From NCBI RefSeq assembly GCF_000247815.1, contig NC_021674.1:13023868-13087867 (forward strand): a stretch of 64,000 nt of DNA, given 5' to 3'. The DNA comes from Ficedula albicollis. Its lineage: Eukaryota; Chordata; Aves; Passeriformes; Muscicapidae. Under the pieces are notes generated by a model. It saw nothing but the letters and a program-made list of their open reading frames with translations, did no database searches and had not been told where the DNA came from. Positions 14,501 through 27,600 of the stretch are shown in pieces. How positions within the stretch are numbered: the first letter of the stretch is position 1; the number at the start of each line of letters is the position of its first letter. Made by a program: the position numbers and the translations under genes.

Positions 14501-16894
14501 TCCTAAAGGTATATGATGTTTTCAATGACTGCAAGAGGGGTACATTAGTGCCAGATTTTAAATTTGCAGTAAAAAACAGCCAAGTCTAGCTTGCCAGGCT
14601 AATTTCAGTTCCTGGAAGACTTTGGAACAAATAATCAAGAAAATTATTTTTTAGCAGTAGCAAGGCAAGAAAGAGATGGTCAGCAACAAATTGCAATAAA
14701 CGAATTCTTCGACAATTGCTAGAGATTGTCAAGAAGCAGAAGATGCTATGTAATCCTGAACAAATCTTTAGGCACTGTCTAGCATGGTACTCTCTTAAGC
14801 AAGCTAGAGAATCTTGGGCTAGATTAAGTTTCTAAATTAGTAGTAAATTGCATGCAAAGTTGTCTGGATAACTGCGAGTTGCCAGTAATTGCCTGTCAAA
14901 GTGAAAGGACAAACCAACCACAAGGCATTCCTCCTGGAATCAATTCTTTGCTATTTTCATTTAATCAGCCTGGATGTAGAGCACAGACTAAGTTTATTAA
15001 ATGTGATAATGCAGAGCTAGGGAAGAGAAACCACATATTCAAGAGCAAGCTTTGAATTCAAAATCAGCTTTGACAAATTAGAGAAAAGGACCAAAAGATA
15101 TGTTCAAACTCTGTCGAAGCAAGTGGAAGGTGCTAGGCTTAGGAAGAAATTATGGACAGCAAAAATATGGTGTAGAAAAAACTTGGTGAAATACTGTTCT
15201 TTTCAAAAAGAATCTGTGAGTCTGCATGTATCACATTCTGTACAGAGGTTAGCAAAGCCATGAAGTTGTAAAAAAATCTAGGGAACATTTTATCTCTTGT
15301 AAATGGAAATATAGCTTGTAAGACATGGTGAAGTAATTATCCAATTCTGCTCAGGGCAGTACTCAAGGCTGGAATTCTTCTTTCAGTTTTAACCATTCCG
15401 TGTCAGAAACAAAGCAGAACTATGAAATAAAAAACTAAATAGTTTAGGTTATGTACTGTACAGAAGAAATGACCGAGGGAGGACCTGATGGCAAAGATCA
15501 GGTTTGTAAAGAGTGGTATAAAAAGAAAATAAATAATCTGGGGTTTTTATCAGTGGTGAATAGGAGAAGGAGTAATGGGGTAAATTGCAGCAATTAATTA
15601 TAATTTTAAAAAGTAGGAAGATATTTTTTAAAGATGCAAATAGTGAAACACTGAAATGTAATGGGGGATGAGAAGATTTTAGACAAATATTATAAGGACT
15701 GACATAGATAGAGTTTATCCTACATTAAGACAGAAAAACATGCTGTATGGTTCTGGTTTTTATCATAGTTAATTACATTGATACATCCCTGGTAAAATAT
15801 TCTGCTTATCAGCTGGTGGCCACAGAATTAGATGTTCCACTACATTAAAGGCCAAAGACAAAAGCTGCTATGGGCTGTATGTGGTTATTTGATTTTAATA
15901 TTAAATATTTTTGCCTTTAGGTTATAAATTATGACTTGTTTTTTTTTCCCCCTTCCTAACTCCCGTAGCCAGGTTGTGGGAAAATCGTACTTGTTTCTAT
16001 GTTGACTAACCACAGGGAATGAGAGTTTCAGCAGGAGTTTGTTACTGGAAAAAGGGAGGGGACAAGACAGAGGATGGTGGTGGTAGAAAAAATGGAGCCA
16101 TGTCACTGTTTTTCTAGAATAATTAGAAAACAGGAAAAGAATTTAGCAACACAACCATTATTTCAGTTTGTTTGGTTTGAAATTTACAGGGTCATGAGTA
16201 GCCCAAGAAATGACAGAATTAAGTCTGGAATGACATAAACCTTCGGTGAACCTTGGCTGTTTCTTGTGTCTGTGTGTTTTAGATCTTGTAGTCTAGAGGT
16301 GGATGAGGAAGTCAAAGGGAATTGTTTGTATTTACCTCTTTCCTGAAGTGGCTTAATGTTTTGGCACATAATGTTATTGCAATGAATAATGTGTGGTGCT
16401 TTTGTTGTTCTGGTTGCTTTTTGAAGACCCTGTAGTTTTGGACCCAACTGAACTGAATATTTCTCTTCTATATTTCTCTCCTGAGAAAGTTTTTCTGCAT
16501 ATGTAACAACATTTCTTCTCTATTACGCTTGATAAGAAGAGATTTTTTAACTTTCCTCTTGGTGGAAAAAAAAGTAAGTCTTCTTTATTTTCTTCTGTTT
16601 GACATTTTGTTCTTCATATTAAATCTACAATTCTTTCTACAGGAGACATAAAGCTAAGGGGAAAAGGGAAAGTCTGCAAGAAATTAAATTTGCACTTGGG
16701 AGATATTTCCTAAAAAGAAAGTATACATATCTGGGGTGCAGAACATTCTGATCTGTTTCTTGCCCACTTTCTAATAGTAGGAGAACTGCTTTTTGTTATG
16801 ATGAGAATTGCAAAAATAGTAGTTCAAATAGTACAATTGCTAAAAATAAAATGTAGTCTAAATGGAGGAACAACCAGGATCCTCAGAGTGAACA
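11531..16894. other. Intron, no features seen
   Basis: Unique AT-rich sequence. A short (CA/GC-rich) acacacacagcacagcacag stretch lies near 11660-11680. No recognised repeat or gene; open frames up to about 128 residues look like chance. Confidence 0.65.
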
Positions 16895-17023
16895 AACATT
16901 TAGAGCATGATGCTAATAAAGTCAAGGTTCAATCCCCATATGGGCCATTCATTTAAGAGTTAGACTCAATGATCTTTGTGACTCCCTTCCAACTCAGAAT
17001 ATTCTGTGATTTTGTGATTTTAG
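16895..17023 (+). repeat. tRNA-Ile-derived SINE with CR1 tail (TguSINE1-like)
   Basis: The head (agagcatgatgctaataa, then caaggttcaatccc and catatgggcca) follows the 3' two thirds of a tRNA-Ile with anticodon AAT, including a recognisable B box at 16926-16936. About seven bases of the T-arm region are deleted, and the A-box half is missing or too degraded to align. The body continues with ttcatttaagagttagactc and ends in a CR1-like tail (gatctttgtgactcccttcc ... attctgtgattttgtgattt). This architecture matches the passerine SINE family described from zebra finch as TguSINE1, mobilised by CR1. It is not a functional tRNA gene. Confidence 0.82.
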
Positions 17024-20000
17024 ACAATAAACAACTTCCATGGGAACTTTCCCTCCTTATTTTCCTAGCTGAATAAAATAAAGAGGTCACAAATTCTCAT
17101 CACATTCTGCACAGCATATTTTCACCTACTTAATAGAATAGAATTTTAGACTTAAATCCACCATGTAAAAGATAGCAACAACTTTCACAGATATTATAAT
17201 CTAAAGAAGCAGCATTAAACAATTCTTCTGTTTCAATGAAATACTGTATGTCTTGTATGGTTCCTACCCGATCCTTCCTAGATCTGGAAATCACATGTGT
17301 GAGCTATATGTCGAAGTCTAGCCTCTTCTACCATGGTTTTTATTCTTCATTTTTCCTGAATCAATTTAAAATTCCCCTATTGTGTTTTCTCCTGTTCACT
17401 GTGAGAGGAAGAAGTCCTAGATGCACGCATTCACCTCAATTGAATGCCTCTCACACAACTCTCAATCACCTCTTCTGCTTGCATAGAAATATTAACTTCC
17501 AAATTTTCCATCTGCTGCATGGAGGGCATTTATAAGCATAAACTGCTGAGGTCCTTTCATGAAACACGTTGTAGAACCATGGAGAGGTTTCCATGCTTAA
17601 TGAAGTGTGAATACTTCATCAGTGCACTAAAAAGATTTCTCCCTTCAAAGTTATGAGCTCCATGCTCAAAGTCCAAGTGTATAGGATCACCTGAAAATAT
17701 AAAGATATTTTTAGGGATCAAAGTTCAAAAACTAAAAAACAAAAACAAACAAAAAAACCTTTAAAAAAAACCTACCAACATTAAAAAAAAAAAAAAGTTG
17801 AATGGATGAGAATTAACCCTAAGAAAAACCAATTTAGGAGAGTTATTTCCCCAAAAAATAGTAGTAGGTTTACTTGCAAAATATAGCCTTAGAACAAGGT
17901 TAAATGCTTTGGTTTATTTCACACTGGAGTCACAGTATATCTGTAGCTGCCTGTAGAGACCAAAATCCATTTTTTCTCTTGATATTTGTTTACTACTAGT
18001 CTTGTGAACTGTCATTTCCATCTTTTTCATAACATCAGCACTATGTGATTATTTTCTGTGAGGGGTGATGCTCATGTCCTACGGGATGAAAATGCTTTCT
18101 CAGAATCTGATTTTTCAACGTACTGTGTAATTCCTGCATGGGTTTTGTGAGAGCTGTAGGGAAGGGGTTTTCCATACATATGAAGAATGAGTGTGTTAGG
18201 GTTCCAGAGTCTGCTGAAGTATATTTTGGATCTCTGTAGCATAATACATATGTATAATACATGCATATTATATGTAAGTTGATATTCACATAACCCCTTC
18301 CAGAGAGGGCTCTGTTCAGCAAGGTAATGTGTCCTATTTTGTCCCATAGTTCACCCATTTCTGTTGTTTGGTTTCTTTACAGGTATTTTGCCTTCTATTC
18401 AAATCACCCGTATATTAGCTCTGTAATTTTTTGTTCACAAACCAATATATAACAGATTTGTTGGTAGTGCACTGGAAATTAAATCTGGGCATATAAGTTT
18501 GCAAATTTATTAGTGAAAAACTGTGTACTTGCCTAAGTTGCTGTTCTTACATCAGCATTGATTCACATGAACAGCATCTCTCAAAGTCTGTGGGAGATGC
18601 TGGTAGAGACTGAGGACAATGATACACACTTACTACTTTGCTCTCCATGGCAGAGAAGGCTGCCAGAAAATCTATTGCCTAGGAATTCTTTTGTTTGAGG
18701 TATTGTTAGTGAGACTCTCCATAACTTAAGACTGTTCAGCCAAATGCTTTATGAACAATAGCATATGGGGTGCTATTTCACACTGATAAATGAGTGTAAT
18801 TTTGGGGTTTTTTTTTATCCCTGGGTAGCAAGCTCAACTAATCTTAGTCTAGCCAAGCTTGATCTCCAGCTTCCTCTTATAGCTATCAATAATTCCCCAT
18901 GAATTGCACAATGGGCAAAGACTTCAAATGGTGTAGTGAATCACAAATATGTTCATAGTTTGCCCTGAATGTATTTATACTATTCTTTGAAGGTGGAAAA
19001 AGGCAGTTACCTGTATATTTTTTTTTCCTACCTAAGCCTGGAATTATAGCTCATTTTTAAAATAAAATGTGTAAAAATAACCCCAAGCACAAAGCAAACT
19101 GAGTGTAGTTTATTTCATATGACCATGAGAATTGCTCAGAGAGATATATAGAAACAGCTCTGAAATATAAGTACTGTTTCCTTCAATTGGCCCAAATAAA
19201 TATATTTGTTAATGAAAAATTTATACAAAAAGAAAAAATCATCACTGCTTATGAGGAGGAAAAAGAAAAAATACTTAATATTTCAATACTTAATAATTGT
19301 TCAGAAATCATTTGTGTAAGAACTGTCTCCTGAACAACCTCCCAAGGACAGTGAGATTCATGGGACTGTGCTGTATAAATTACACTAACTCTTACACATA
19401 GTTTTCCCAAAAGAAACTGCTATTCTTTGCCCTATTTCCCCCTCTTTTTGTTTTTAATTCTTGTCCCATTGTTGTTGTTGTTGATCTTCTTCTTCTTTAA
19501 TGTGCATGTCATCCTTCTTTCTGTTTGCTAAGAAAACTATCAAATTCCAGGAGTGAATACCCAATTTACTTAGCAAGTGAGATCAGTTTTATATGCAAAG
19601 GATACCAAATGAGCATCACTGCTGCACAGTGACTAAACTTTCTGTGCCAGCTTCAGCCTTTTCAGCCCAATCCCATAATCCCATTGCAATGTTCCTCTTG
19701 ATCTGAAGTTTCCAGTGGGGCATTTATCTCACTTCAGAGAAGCATGATTGCTGTTAGTGCTACAGAGTGAACTTTCGTTTTGCTTTGTACCACTGTTTTC
19801 TTTCAGCACATGTGAAACACTGTTCTTCAGCCATGGAGAAACTGGGACTTAGAAGACATGTGTTGCTCCTACACAAATCTAATCTGTACTCGACTCTTCA
19901 CTGGATTTGGCTTACACTGTTTATTGTTTGTTACTATAGATATTTTTTTACAAAAGTTTGAAAAATAAGAAAAAAATAGTCAACACGTGTATGAGATATT

Positions 20001-22954
20001 TTTTTTCTAAATGCCTTTGTCCTTTTCTTAAACTTTGAAGTGTATGTAGTTGAATGATGGAACTCTAAGAGAAGAATTGCAATTTTAAATGAGGTTAGTG
20101 GGGTTTCAACCAGAGATTTGAATTTCTGCTTTAAGGGACTTAAACCAGTCTACATATATTTGAAGTAGCTTTTTTGTCTCAGTGGAGATTCACATAACCA
20201 TATCTTCCATCAGAATCTGCATTTTCCCATTGCATACTCATTCAAATCAATTTAGATGAAAAATTTATTTGACCTATTTTTACTGTCTCAAATTACCTCT
20301 AAATATGTATCTGAATATGTGTGTATGTAGGCAATCACAAATAAAACATACGAAGACGATTTCCCTGTGATAGTATCAACATCTTCTGTGTTGCTTTTGT
20401 TTCATCTTCTAAAATACCAGTTTGCACAAACAGCCTTGACCTAATTTATAATGTGCAGCTTGGTGAAGTAACTACACACTAGAGATGGCACTAAGCTCGT
20501 TTTAACTACAACATAAACCCAGATCTTGAAAGCTTTGTGGTAACTTCCATTGCACTAAAAGCTATTGATTAGAAATGCTTCCCTGGCAGAGAGAGGGGAC
20601 TGGTGAACTCATTGTGTTCTAGTGATTCACTGTGAGGTCTCAGTGGGAGTTGCAGATGATGAGTAGCAGCACAGCAGGTAAACTATGAAATTAATGGAGC
20701 AATTCAGGCCTTAGCCCAGTTGTGGAAATTAATGAAAACATTTCTGTACAACTGAATGAATTCTAAAAAGGATCCCATTGTAGGTCATAAGAACGATTCC
20801 TGCCCAGTTTTTCTATTCCACCTGTTTTTTAGTAGTTCTTTAAATGTTTTGAGTATTTCAATTTTACACTTCTCATTGTAGTACTTGTTACTGAGGACAG
20901 GAAAATACATCATGTAGGACATTATATAAATGATGTGTCCTTTTTATGTCATTTAATTGTAGTATTTAGGATACGTCTTTTCAGGTCTTTTAAATCCATG
21001 CCAATGTCATTTGATGCAGGATGTAAGAGAGTAATTACATCAGTGCTGTTTAAGGGTTGTGCCAATGCCCTAACCACAAGGTGGTGTATTTTAAGTATTT
21101 GGCCCGCTACAGAAAACAGTGGGAATGCACTAAAATGCAGACTGAATAAAAATCTGTAGTTGTCAATACTGAGTATTGAAACACATTCAAAGTGATAAAA
21201 GAGAAACACCTGAGACCTTTATATTTTAAAGTATTTTGGAGACAAATGGGGTGTTGGGGAGGGTGACTTGGTTTGTTTTAATGAAAGTAAAATGAGGTGA
21301 CAGCTCTCCATGTATTATAAGCATGTTTTAGGAAACGTGCTTTGATTTTTTTTTTCTTGTATTCTTAGAAGCAAATTATTTACAAGCATTAGATGTTCTC
21401 CACAATAGGCACTTTCAGAATAATTATGCATTTCATAAAGCAAGAAAGCACTTGCTGTAAGCTGCAGAAAGCAGAACAAGAAAATAGATCGAACACTTTT
21501 TAACCTGCTATATAAAGAGGCTTTGTAAATGAAAATAATTTAAATTGTATTGTTAGCGGCTTTTGTACAGTTTTTATGGTTTTATTTTGGAACAAACTAT
21601 AATGATAAAATCTCAGCTCCTTGAACTATTTCCTTTTAACAAAAGAACATACAAAAAAATCAAAATCCTGATAATTGATACTCCTTTCTCAAATTCCATG
21701 CCTTCCTATGCATTAGTTTTTTGTTTTGTTGAATTTTGAAGAGACTTATCCTGCAGTTCAATGTGATCTATTTCTGTTCCTTGGCTTGATGTGACATTCT
21801 GGAGTTTTGTGTTAGTGAAGTAAAATCTTTTTCCTGTGTTCAATGTGAAGATTGTTTCTGTTTTGATATGACTCGTTGGACCATAGTACATCATTTATTG
21901 TTCACTCTGTTGGCCGCATTCATTACATCTATACACCCTTTAATTGATAAGGCATTATTATTTCATTATGTTCATGTTCTGATGTGGTCTATGTATTCAG
22001 AATATACTCATAAAAATTCTACCTTCTTCAAATATGAGTTTCTTCTCTACTATATGAAAAGATTCTTTGTTCTGAAAATGTGATTTTTTTGTGCTTTGTT
22101 TAAGAGGTTTGTTAACTTGATTAAGCACATAAGTTATATGATACCAGATACTTGATTTCATCATTATAATTCTGTAAATTGCCTAATGTCATAAATACTC
22201 TGCCAGAAAGAAATTTTAATTATGGTTTAGATGTAGGAGTTTTTCCGCTTTGGGAACCTCAGAATTATTCCTCCTCTTCATGAATTAAAACTAGGAAGCA
22301 GATGATTTGTGTGTTCATTTCAATAATGGGCTAACAATCAAACAAGATTTCTGTTATTTGCCAGCATTTACCTTACAGAGCAGGATTTTTCTTGCTGGAA
22401 AGTTTTCTTAATACCCTTATTATTAAAATTTTGCTTTAAATATGTAAGAATTACCATTTTGTATCATGCTTAAGAAGCAACCTCAAAAGAATGCAATCTA
22501 AGAAATACGTTCAGAACACATTATCATAGACGTATTTATTCATATTACTGAATCAGTAATATTTATGTCTCCTCTGTAGCTCCTTCTATAGCTGTACATT
22601 TAGATGTTCTCATTAATTTCCTTCTAAGATCCTATTTGACTCAGTCCTATGAAAGGTCATTACAGTTTCCCTACTGTCCCCCTCATTTGTACTACAGGTC
22701 AACAGAGACAACTTTTTGTGCAGGAGAGTTTTTGTGAGAAGGTATTAGACTTGCTTCTGATAAAGTTTTATACTAGAAATAGTTCTTCACTAAAGAATCC
22801 GATATTTATTTTTATTTTCCTAACCAATTTTCCAGCTGTGAAGGAGCTAAAAGTGGAAAGACGCTTTCCCACATTTTCTTTGGCAGTGTGCTACCATGCT
22901 GATATATTATGATACATGAATTACATTACAACTTCACTAAACAAAAAATAACTT
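17024..22954. other. Intron, minor low-complexity sequence
   Basis: Contains A-rich stretches at 17735-17795, GTT and CTT triplet runs at 19468-19498, and a small 8-bp-arm palindrome tcaatact/agtattga at 21163-21179. No gene recognised. Confidence 0.65.
22542..22562. repeat. Near-perfect 21-bp palindrome
   Basis: Arms atattactga and tcagtaatat around a single A. AT-rich; it may be chance or a binding site for a dimeric factor. Confidence 0.9.
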
Positions 22955-24625
22955 CATGTTGGCTATACTGGAGGGAATGTGGACTTAGGAAAAAATGTGA
23001 ACTGATTGAAGGTGAGCATCAGGATACAGATCCGAGCAATTTAATTCAGAAAAGAACAAAGGTATTAAGGAAGACTTCAAGAGCTGGCAAAAATGCCATT
23101 ATAGAAGGTGTCTGTTATAATCCACTGGACCAGAAAGAACAAGCTGATGAGGCCTATGGACAGATAGGAGGAGCTTCACACTCACAGGCCCTGGTCCTCA
23201 CAGGGAATGTCAGCCACCATGGTGTCTGCTGGGGGGACAATGTGGCAGGGTATAAGCAGTCAGGGAGGCTCCTGGAGGGTATTCATAACTTCCACCTCCA
23301 AATAAGAGTGGAGCCAATAAGAGCCTGGACCAGATACACCGAAAGGAGGGGCTCATTCGGAATGTGAAGATTAGTCACCTTTGTCTGCAGTGGCCATGGT
23401 GGAGTTGAGGACTCTGAAGACACAGAGAAGAGTGAGAAGAAAGCTCACAACCAGTGCCTTCAAATGAGCTGACCTTGGCTTCTTCAAAGATTGGCTCAGA
23501 AGAGTCCCATGGGATAAAGCGCAGGGAAAGAAAAGGGTCCAAGAAAGCAGGTTAATATTTATGGATCACCTCCACACAAAGAAAAAAAAAAAAAGAAAAA
23601 GCCTACATAGGGTGGAAGCAAGGACAAGTAGGGCTGGGAGGAATACAAAAGCACTGTCTGAGTACTCAAGAGTGAAATGAAGAAAGCCAAAGCCCAAATG
23701 GAATTTCAGCTGTCCAGGGATGTCAAACATAACAAGAAGGACTACTATAAGTATGTCACTGACAAAAAGATCAGGGAAAATGTGGATCCATTGGCCACAA
23801 GGCAGGGGACATGGTGACACAGGACACAAAAAAAGAATGAGGTCTTAAATGCCTTTTTTGCCTCAGCCTTTACTAGCAGAATCAACCTTCAGGAATCCCA
23901 GGTCCCTGAGAAAAAGGAGAAAGGGTAGACATAGGACAATGTACCCTTGGTGGAAGAGGATCATGTCAGAGAATACTTATGCAAGCTGCCCAAATGTAAG
24001 TCCATGGCACCTGATGGGATACAACCATACATATGCTGAGGGAACTGTCACCTGTCATTGTGAGGCCATTCTAGATAGTCTTTGATTAATCATGGCAGCT
24101 GAGAGAAGTTCCCAAAGAGGGAAGAGGGCAAATGTCATTTCCATTTCAAGAAGGGAAAGAAGAAGGACCAGGAAGCTGATAAGAATCACTGTCTGAGTCT
24201 TAAGAGTCTCTTAAGAGTCTCAGAAAAAGATGGAACAGCTAATCCTGGAAACCATTTCCAGGGACACTAAGGATGAGAAATCATCAGAAGTAGTTAGCAT
24301 GGCTTCACCAAGGGTAAGTCATGCTTGACTGACTTCATAAACTTCTGTGATAGTTTGACTGATGTGGCAGATGAGAGCAGAACACTGAGTGTTGTCTACC
24401 TGGACTTTGTAAAAGTAAAGACTTTGGCACTGTCACCCATAAGATTCCCGTAGGTACAGCACAGCTTACCCAGAGAGATGGTGGAGTTTCCAACACAGGA
24501 TATATTCCAGAGCCATCTGAGCACCACCCTGGGCCATCAGCTCTAGGTGATCTGGTATGCACAGTGACATTGGACCACATGAGGTCTTTTCTGCCTTAAT
24601 CATTGTGTGATTCTGTGATTCTATG
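22955..24625 (+). pseudogene. Decayed CR1 LINE: endonuclease plus partial reverse transcriptase
   Basis: This is the longest mobile-element relic here. Sense frames show the ORF2 endonuclease (I-I-E-G-V-C-Y-N-P-L-D-Q, then A-S-H-S-Q-A-L-V-L near 23100-23200). Next comes the linker (M-V-E-L-R-T-L-K ... R-R-V-P-W-D-K-A near 23395-23520). The N-terminal reverse-transcriptase blocks follow (L-N-A-F-F-A-S-A-F-T-S near 23850; M-E-Q-L-I-L-E-T-I-S near 24230; V-V-Y-L-D-F near 24395). The family's G-D-F-N-H-P motif reads G-N-V-S-H-H, so the endonuclease aspartate is lost. Several frameshifts and in-frame stops occur. At about 24440 the sequence jumps straight to the CR1 3' end, so the catalytic Y-A-D-D region is deleted. 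The element ends in attctgtgattctatg, the typical CR1 terminus. An A-rich stretch (23581-23600) interrupts it. Confidence 0.92.
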
Positions 24626-27600
24626 CTACTGATTAACTCTTAGGAAGAGAATGTTTTGGGTTAATTTCTATAAACCCCAAACATGGGACTATTTTGAAAT
24701 ATTTACTACTATCTACTACCACTATAAATTTTATTTATGCAGTTTTGAGATGGGAACAGTCATAGATGATAAATCAATGTAGCTCACCCTAACACCATGG
24801 GTTTGCAAAAGCACATCAGGTACAGTTTCTCCTTCTCAGAGCCACCTTTTTCACCTATACTAAACTAATGCCTGAACATTTGTTACATGACTTAGGAATG
24901 TTATAAAAGTTACAATATATAACCTCATGCCAAAAAAATAAGAGTTTAACCAATTTATATTAAATTGAATAATGAAAATCAAGAATAGCTCTAAAGCACC
25001 TCACTGGTTGCAATGTGTGAAAGTACTCTGGACACATGGAAGCTCAATCCAGGCACTCACATGGCCACAAAAAAATAATCATTTAAAAAAAATCCAATTT
25101 CTGTAAAATCCGTAGAAGAAAGAAGAAATGTATCAGTTCTTACTTTAGGTAAGGATGACCAGATTTTAACTGAAGAAATGTTGATTTTTTTTTAAATTGT
25201 AAAATTTCTTGTAATTAGATTGTCATTATCTATAACTAATTAATCAGAATAACATGCAACATTAGGATTGAAATGATTGTAGACTAGTAAAGGAGAAAAT
25301 TAACTTCATTTAAAAAAAAATAAAGATATCTATTTTGCTCACTTGCAGTCACAGATAGCTATGATTAAATTTTAATTTGATGTCAAATTAAGGACTTGGT
25401 TACAGTATGCTGACTTCCAGAGTACAGCTCTACTCACTTCAGAGGAAACTCCCATATAAATGAGAAGGCTTTTTTCGTATCATTCTAATGTCTTCCAAAG
25501 GCAGCTTCAGCTCAATTCACATTCACAAAATGAATTTCAGCAGTAGCCAAGAAAATTTTATGGTGGCGAGCTAAAGAACTATACAACAAAGTGATTTTGC
25601 ATATTGGTACTCTATTTTTAATTATGTACAGTGTGTCTTCTACATTTTTAGCTGCTAACTCTCAAGAGCACTTCATATCAAATTGTCTTCAGCCGCCTGT
25701 GTCAAAGTCATTGCATCCAGATAGCACATAAACCTTTCTCTCTTTTTTTAAGGTAAAGACAGTGTGTGAATACAAAAATATGGCTGGCTTTGCAGGCTAT
25801 CCTGCTAATTTTGATGTTGTACCAGTCTGGGAAGACACAAATATCCAGCTACAAAGTCAGGGCCTGAGTGAATATCTCAAAGATAGGCAAAATGCACACT
25901 CACATGTCTTCACTCTTTAGTAAGTTCTATAAAGGGGAAATAAATGCTGTATTTGCACAGTTGAGATTGTGTGAGTGTAGATAGCTGCCAGTACACCATA
26001 AAATAAAAAAACAGTAGAAAAGTTTTAGGAAGTATTGTGTAAAAATAATATCCCTCTCATGGAGAAAACCCAGTGCCTCTCCTCCTTCGAGTGTCCTGTT
26101 CGTGTTATCCTCTGGATCATCGCCTCTGTAAAGCTGCCATCCAGCTGGAAAATTGCTTCTGCCATTCAATCACTGCACAGCATTTTTACTCTCTGTCGGC
26201 TCAGCTAATCCTATTCTATTAATGGGTCTATGAGACCAGTTTTGCTGAAAGGATGATTGGAGAGGGATTTGATTTCTTCTGATAGTAACTGGACCTGAAT
26301 TTGCAGTCTCTTGGATAGCCATAATTGACTATCCAAGAGGACAAATTGACAAAGCAACAGTACAACAAGGAAATGTTGGGCATATTTCCACTCTCACATA
26401 CATCAAAACAGGCATAAGTAATCCCAAAAAATCTTAATCCTTGTGTCACAGCTGTTTATTAAAGAATGTGTTGAAATAAATTTCATGATGAATGTCTCAA
26501 ATTAATGCCAAAGTGGGTATTCTTGAAATAAAAATATCTGTGTCACTCCACATCACTTTCATAGAACATAATCTGTACTTGACATTGCTCTCTGCTAACC
26601 AGAGGAGTTAATTCTGTACAAAAGGTTTTGATAGGAATAGCCTGAAAATATATTTTCATGCCATGCACCCAGCAGGGCAAAACTGAGGAAAATCTAAAGG
26701 AATAAAAATAATGCCAAGAAGAAAAGAGGAGTAGTAAAGTGAACCAGATACAGTCCGTTTGTAGTTCTAGTCAGTCTATCCATGTTCCATGACAGGAAAT
26801 TAAACCTTTAGTGATTACAGGGAAGAAGTCCTAATGCACAAAGCAAGGTAAAGTGTGTAAATCCCAGAGATTTTCAGTGGAAATTGAATTTTTGAAATCT
26901 AGAGATAGTTCCAGAGGATAAATGGGGAAAGAGCAGCAGTTCTTGAAGAATATCTGATTACTGAGTAAAATTCATAGATTTACATTGTGTTTAATTTCCT
27001 ACTTGTACATGGAAAGTAAGATGCTAAGGAGGGAATGGGGTTATTTGATTCACCCTCACATATACAAATGATTTATACCTCTTTTCATTACCTCTATTAA
27101 TATTACTAAATTCAATTATTAAAAGAAAAAAAAAGCTTCCTGATTTTAGTTACTACAGCCATGACAGAGATTCGGGAATGCTTGTCCAAGTGACTGATTA
27201 AAATTTCTTTAAAGAATTGATGTATTATAGGCAGATCGTAAGTATTGTAAATATGGGAGTAGCAAGACCCATTTTGGAGAAAAAAAAATTTAATGGGTTG
27301 GGAAAATATGGCCAAAGTAAAATTGCTTTGGATTGTAATGCAATTAAAAAACAGTCATTTTTATATATGCATGATCTCTCCACTGAGACTGTAGAAGTTA
27401 GTATGGTAAAAACTACTAACAGAAGAGAACAAGTAACTTTCCGAAACTGTCAGTTTCAGGAAGCAGTTGAGAAAAAGGAGATGAAAGTATCAAAGATGTG
27501 CTTATTTGTCAACTCCTGTGGATCCAAGTACACAAAATCCATTCAGATGTGCAGTATTTAAAAATATGTAGCAATAAAATCATCACAGATTAATAGCATT

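Noticed and set aside
16900..16952. Functional tRNA-Ile gene
   Set aside because: The A-box half is missing, the T-arm is deleted and a CR1 tail follows, so it is a SINE.
21074..21086. CTCF-like word ccacaaggtggtg
   Set aside because: Two mismatches to the core consensus and no other support; a similar weak word occurs near 57058.
22909..23367. 152-codon + frame as a host gene
   Set aside because: Its sequence is CR1 endonuclease with lost active-site residue and downstream stops.
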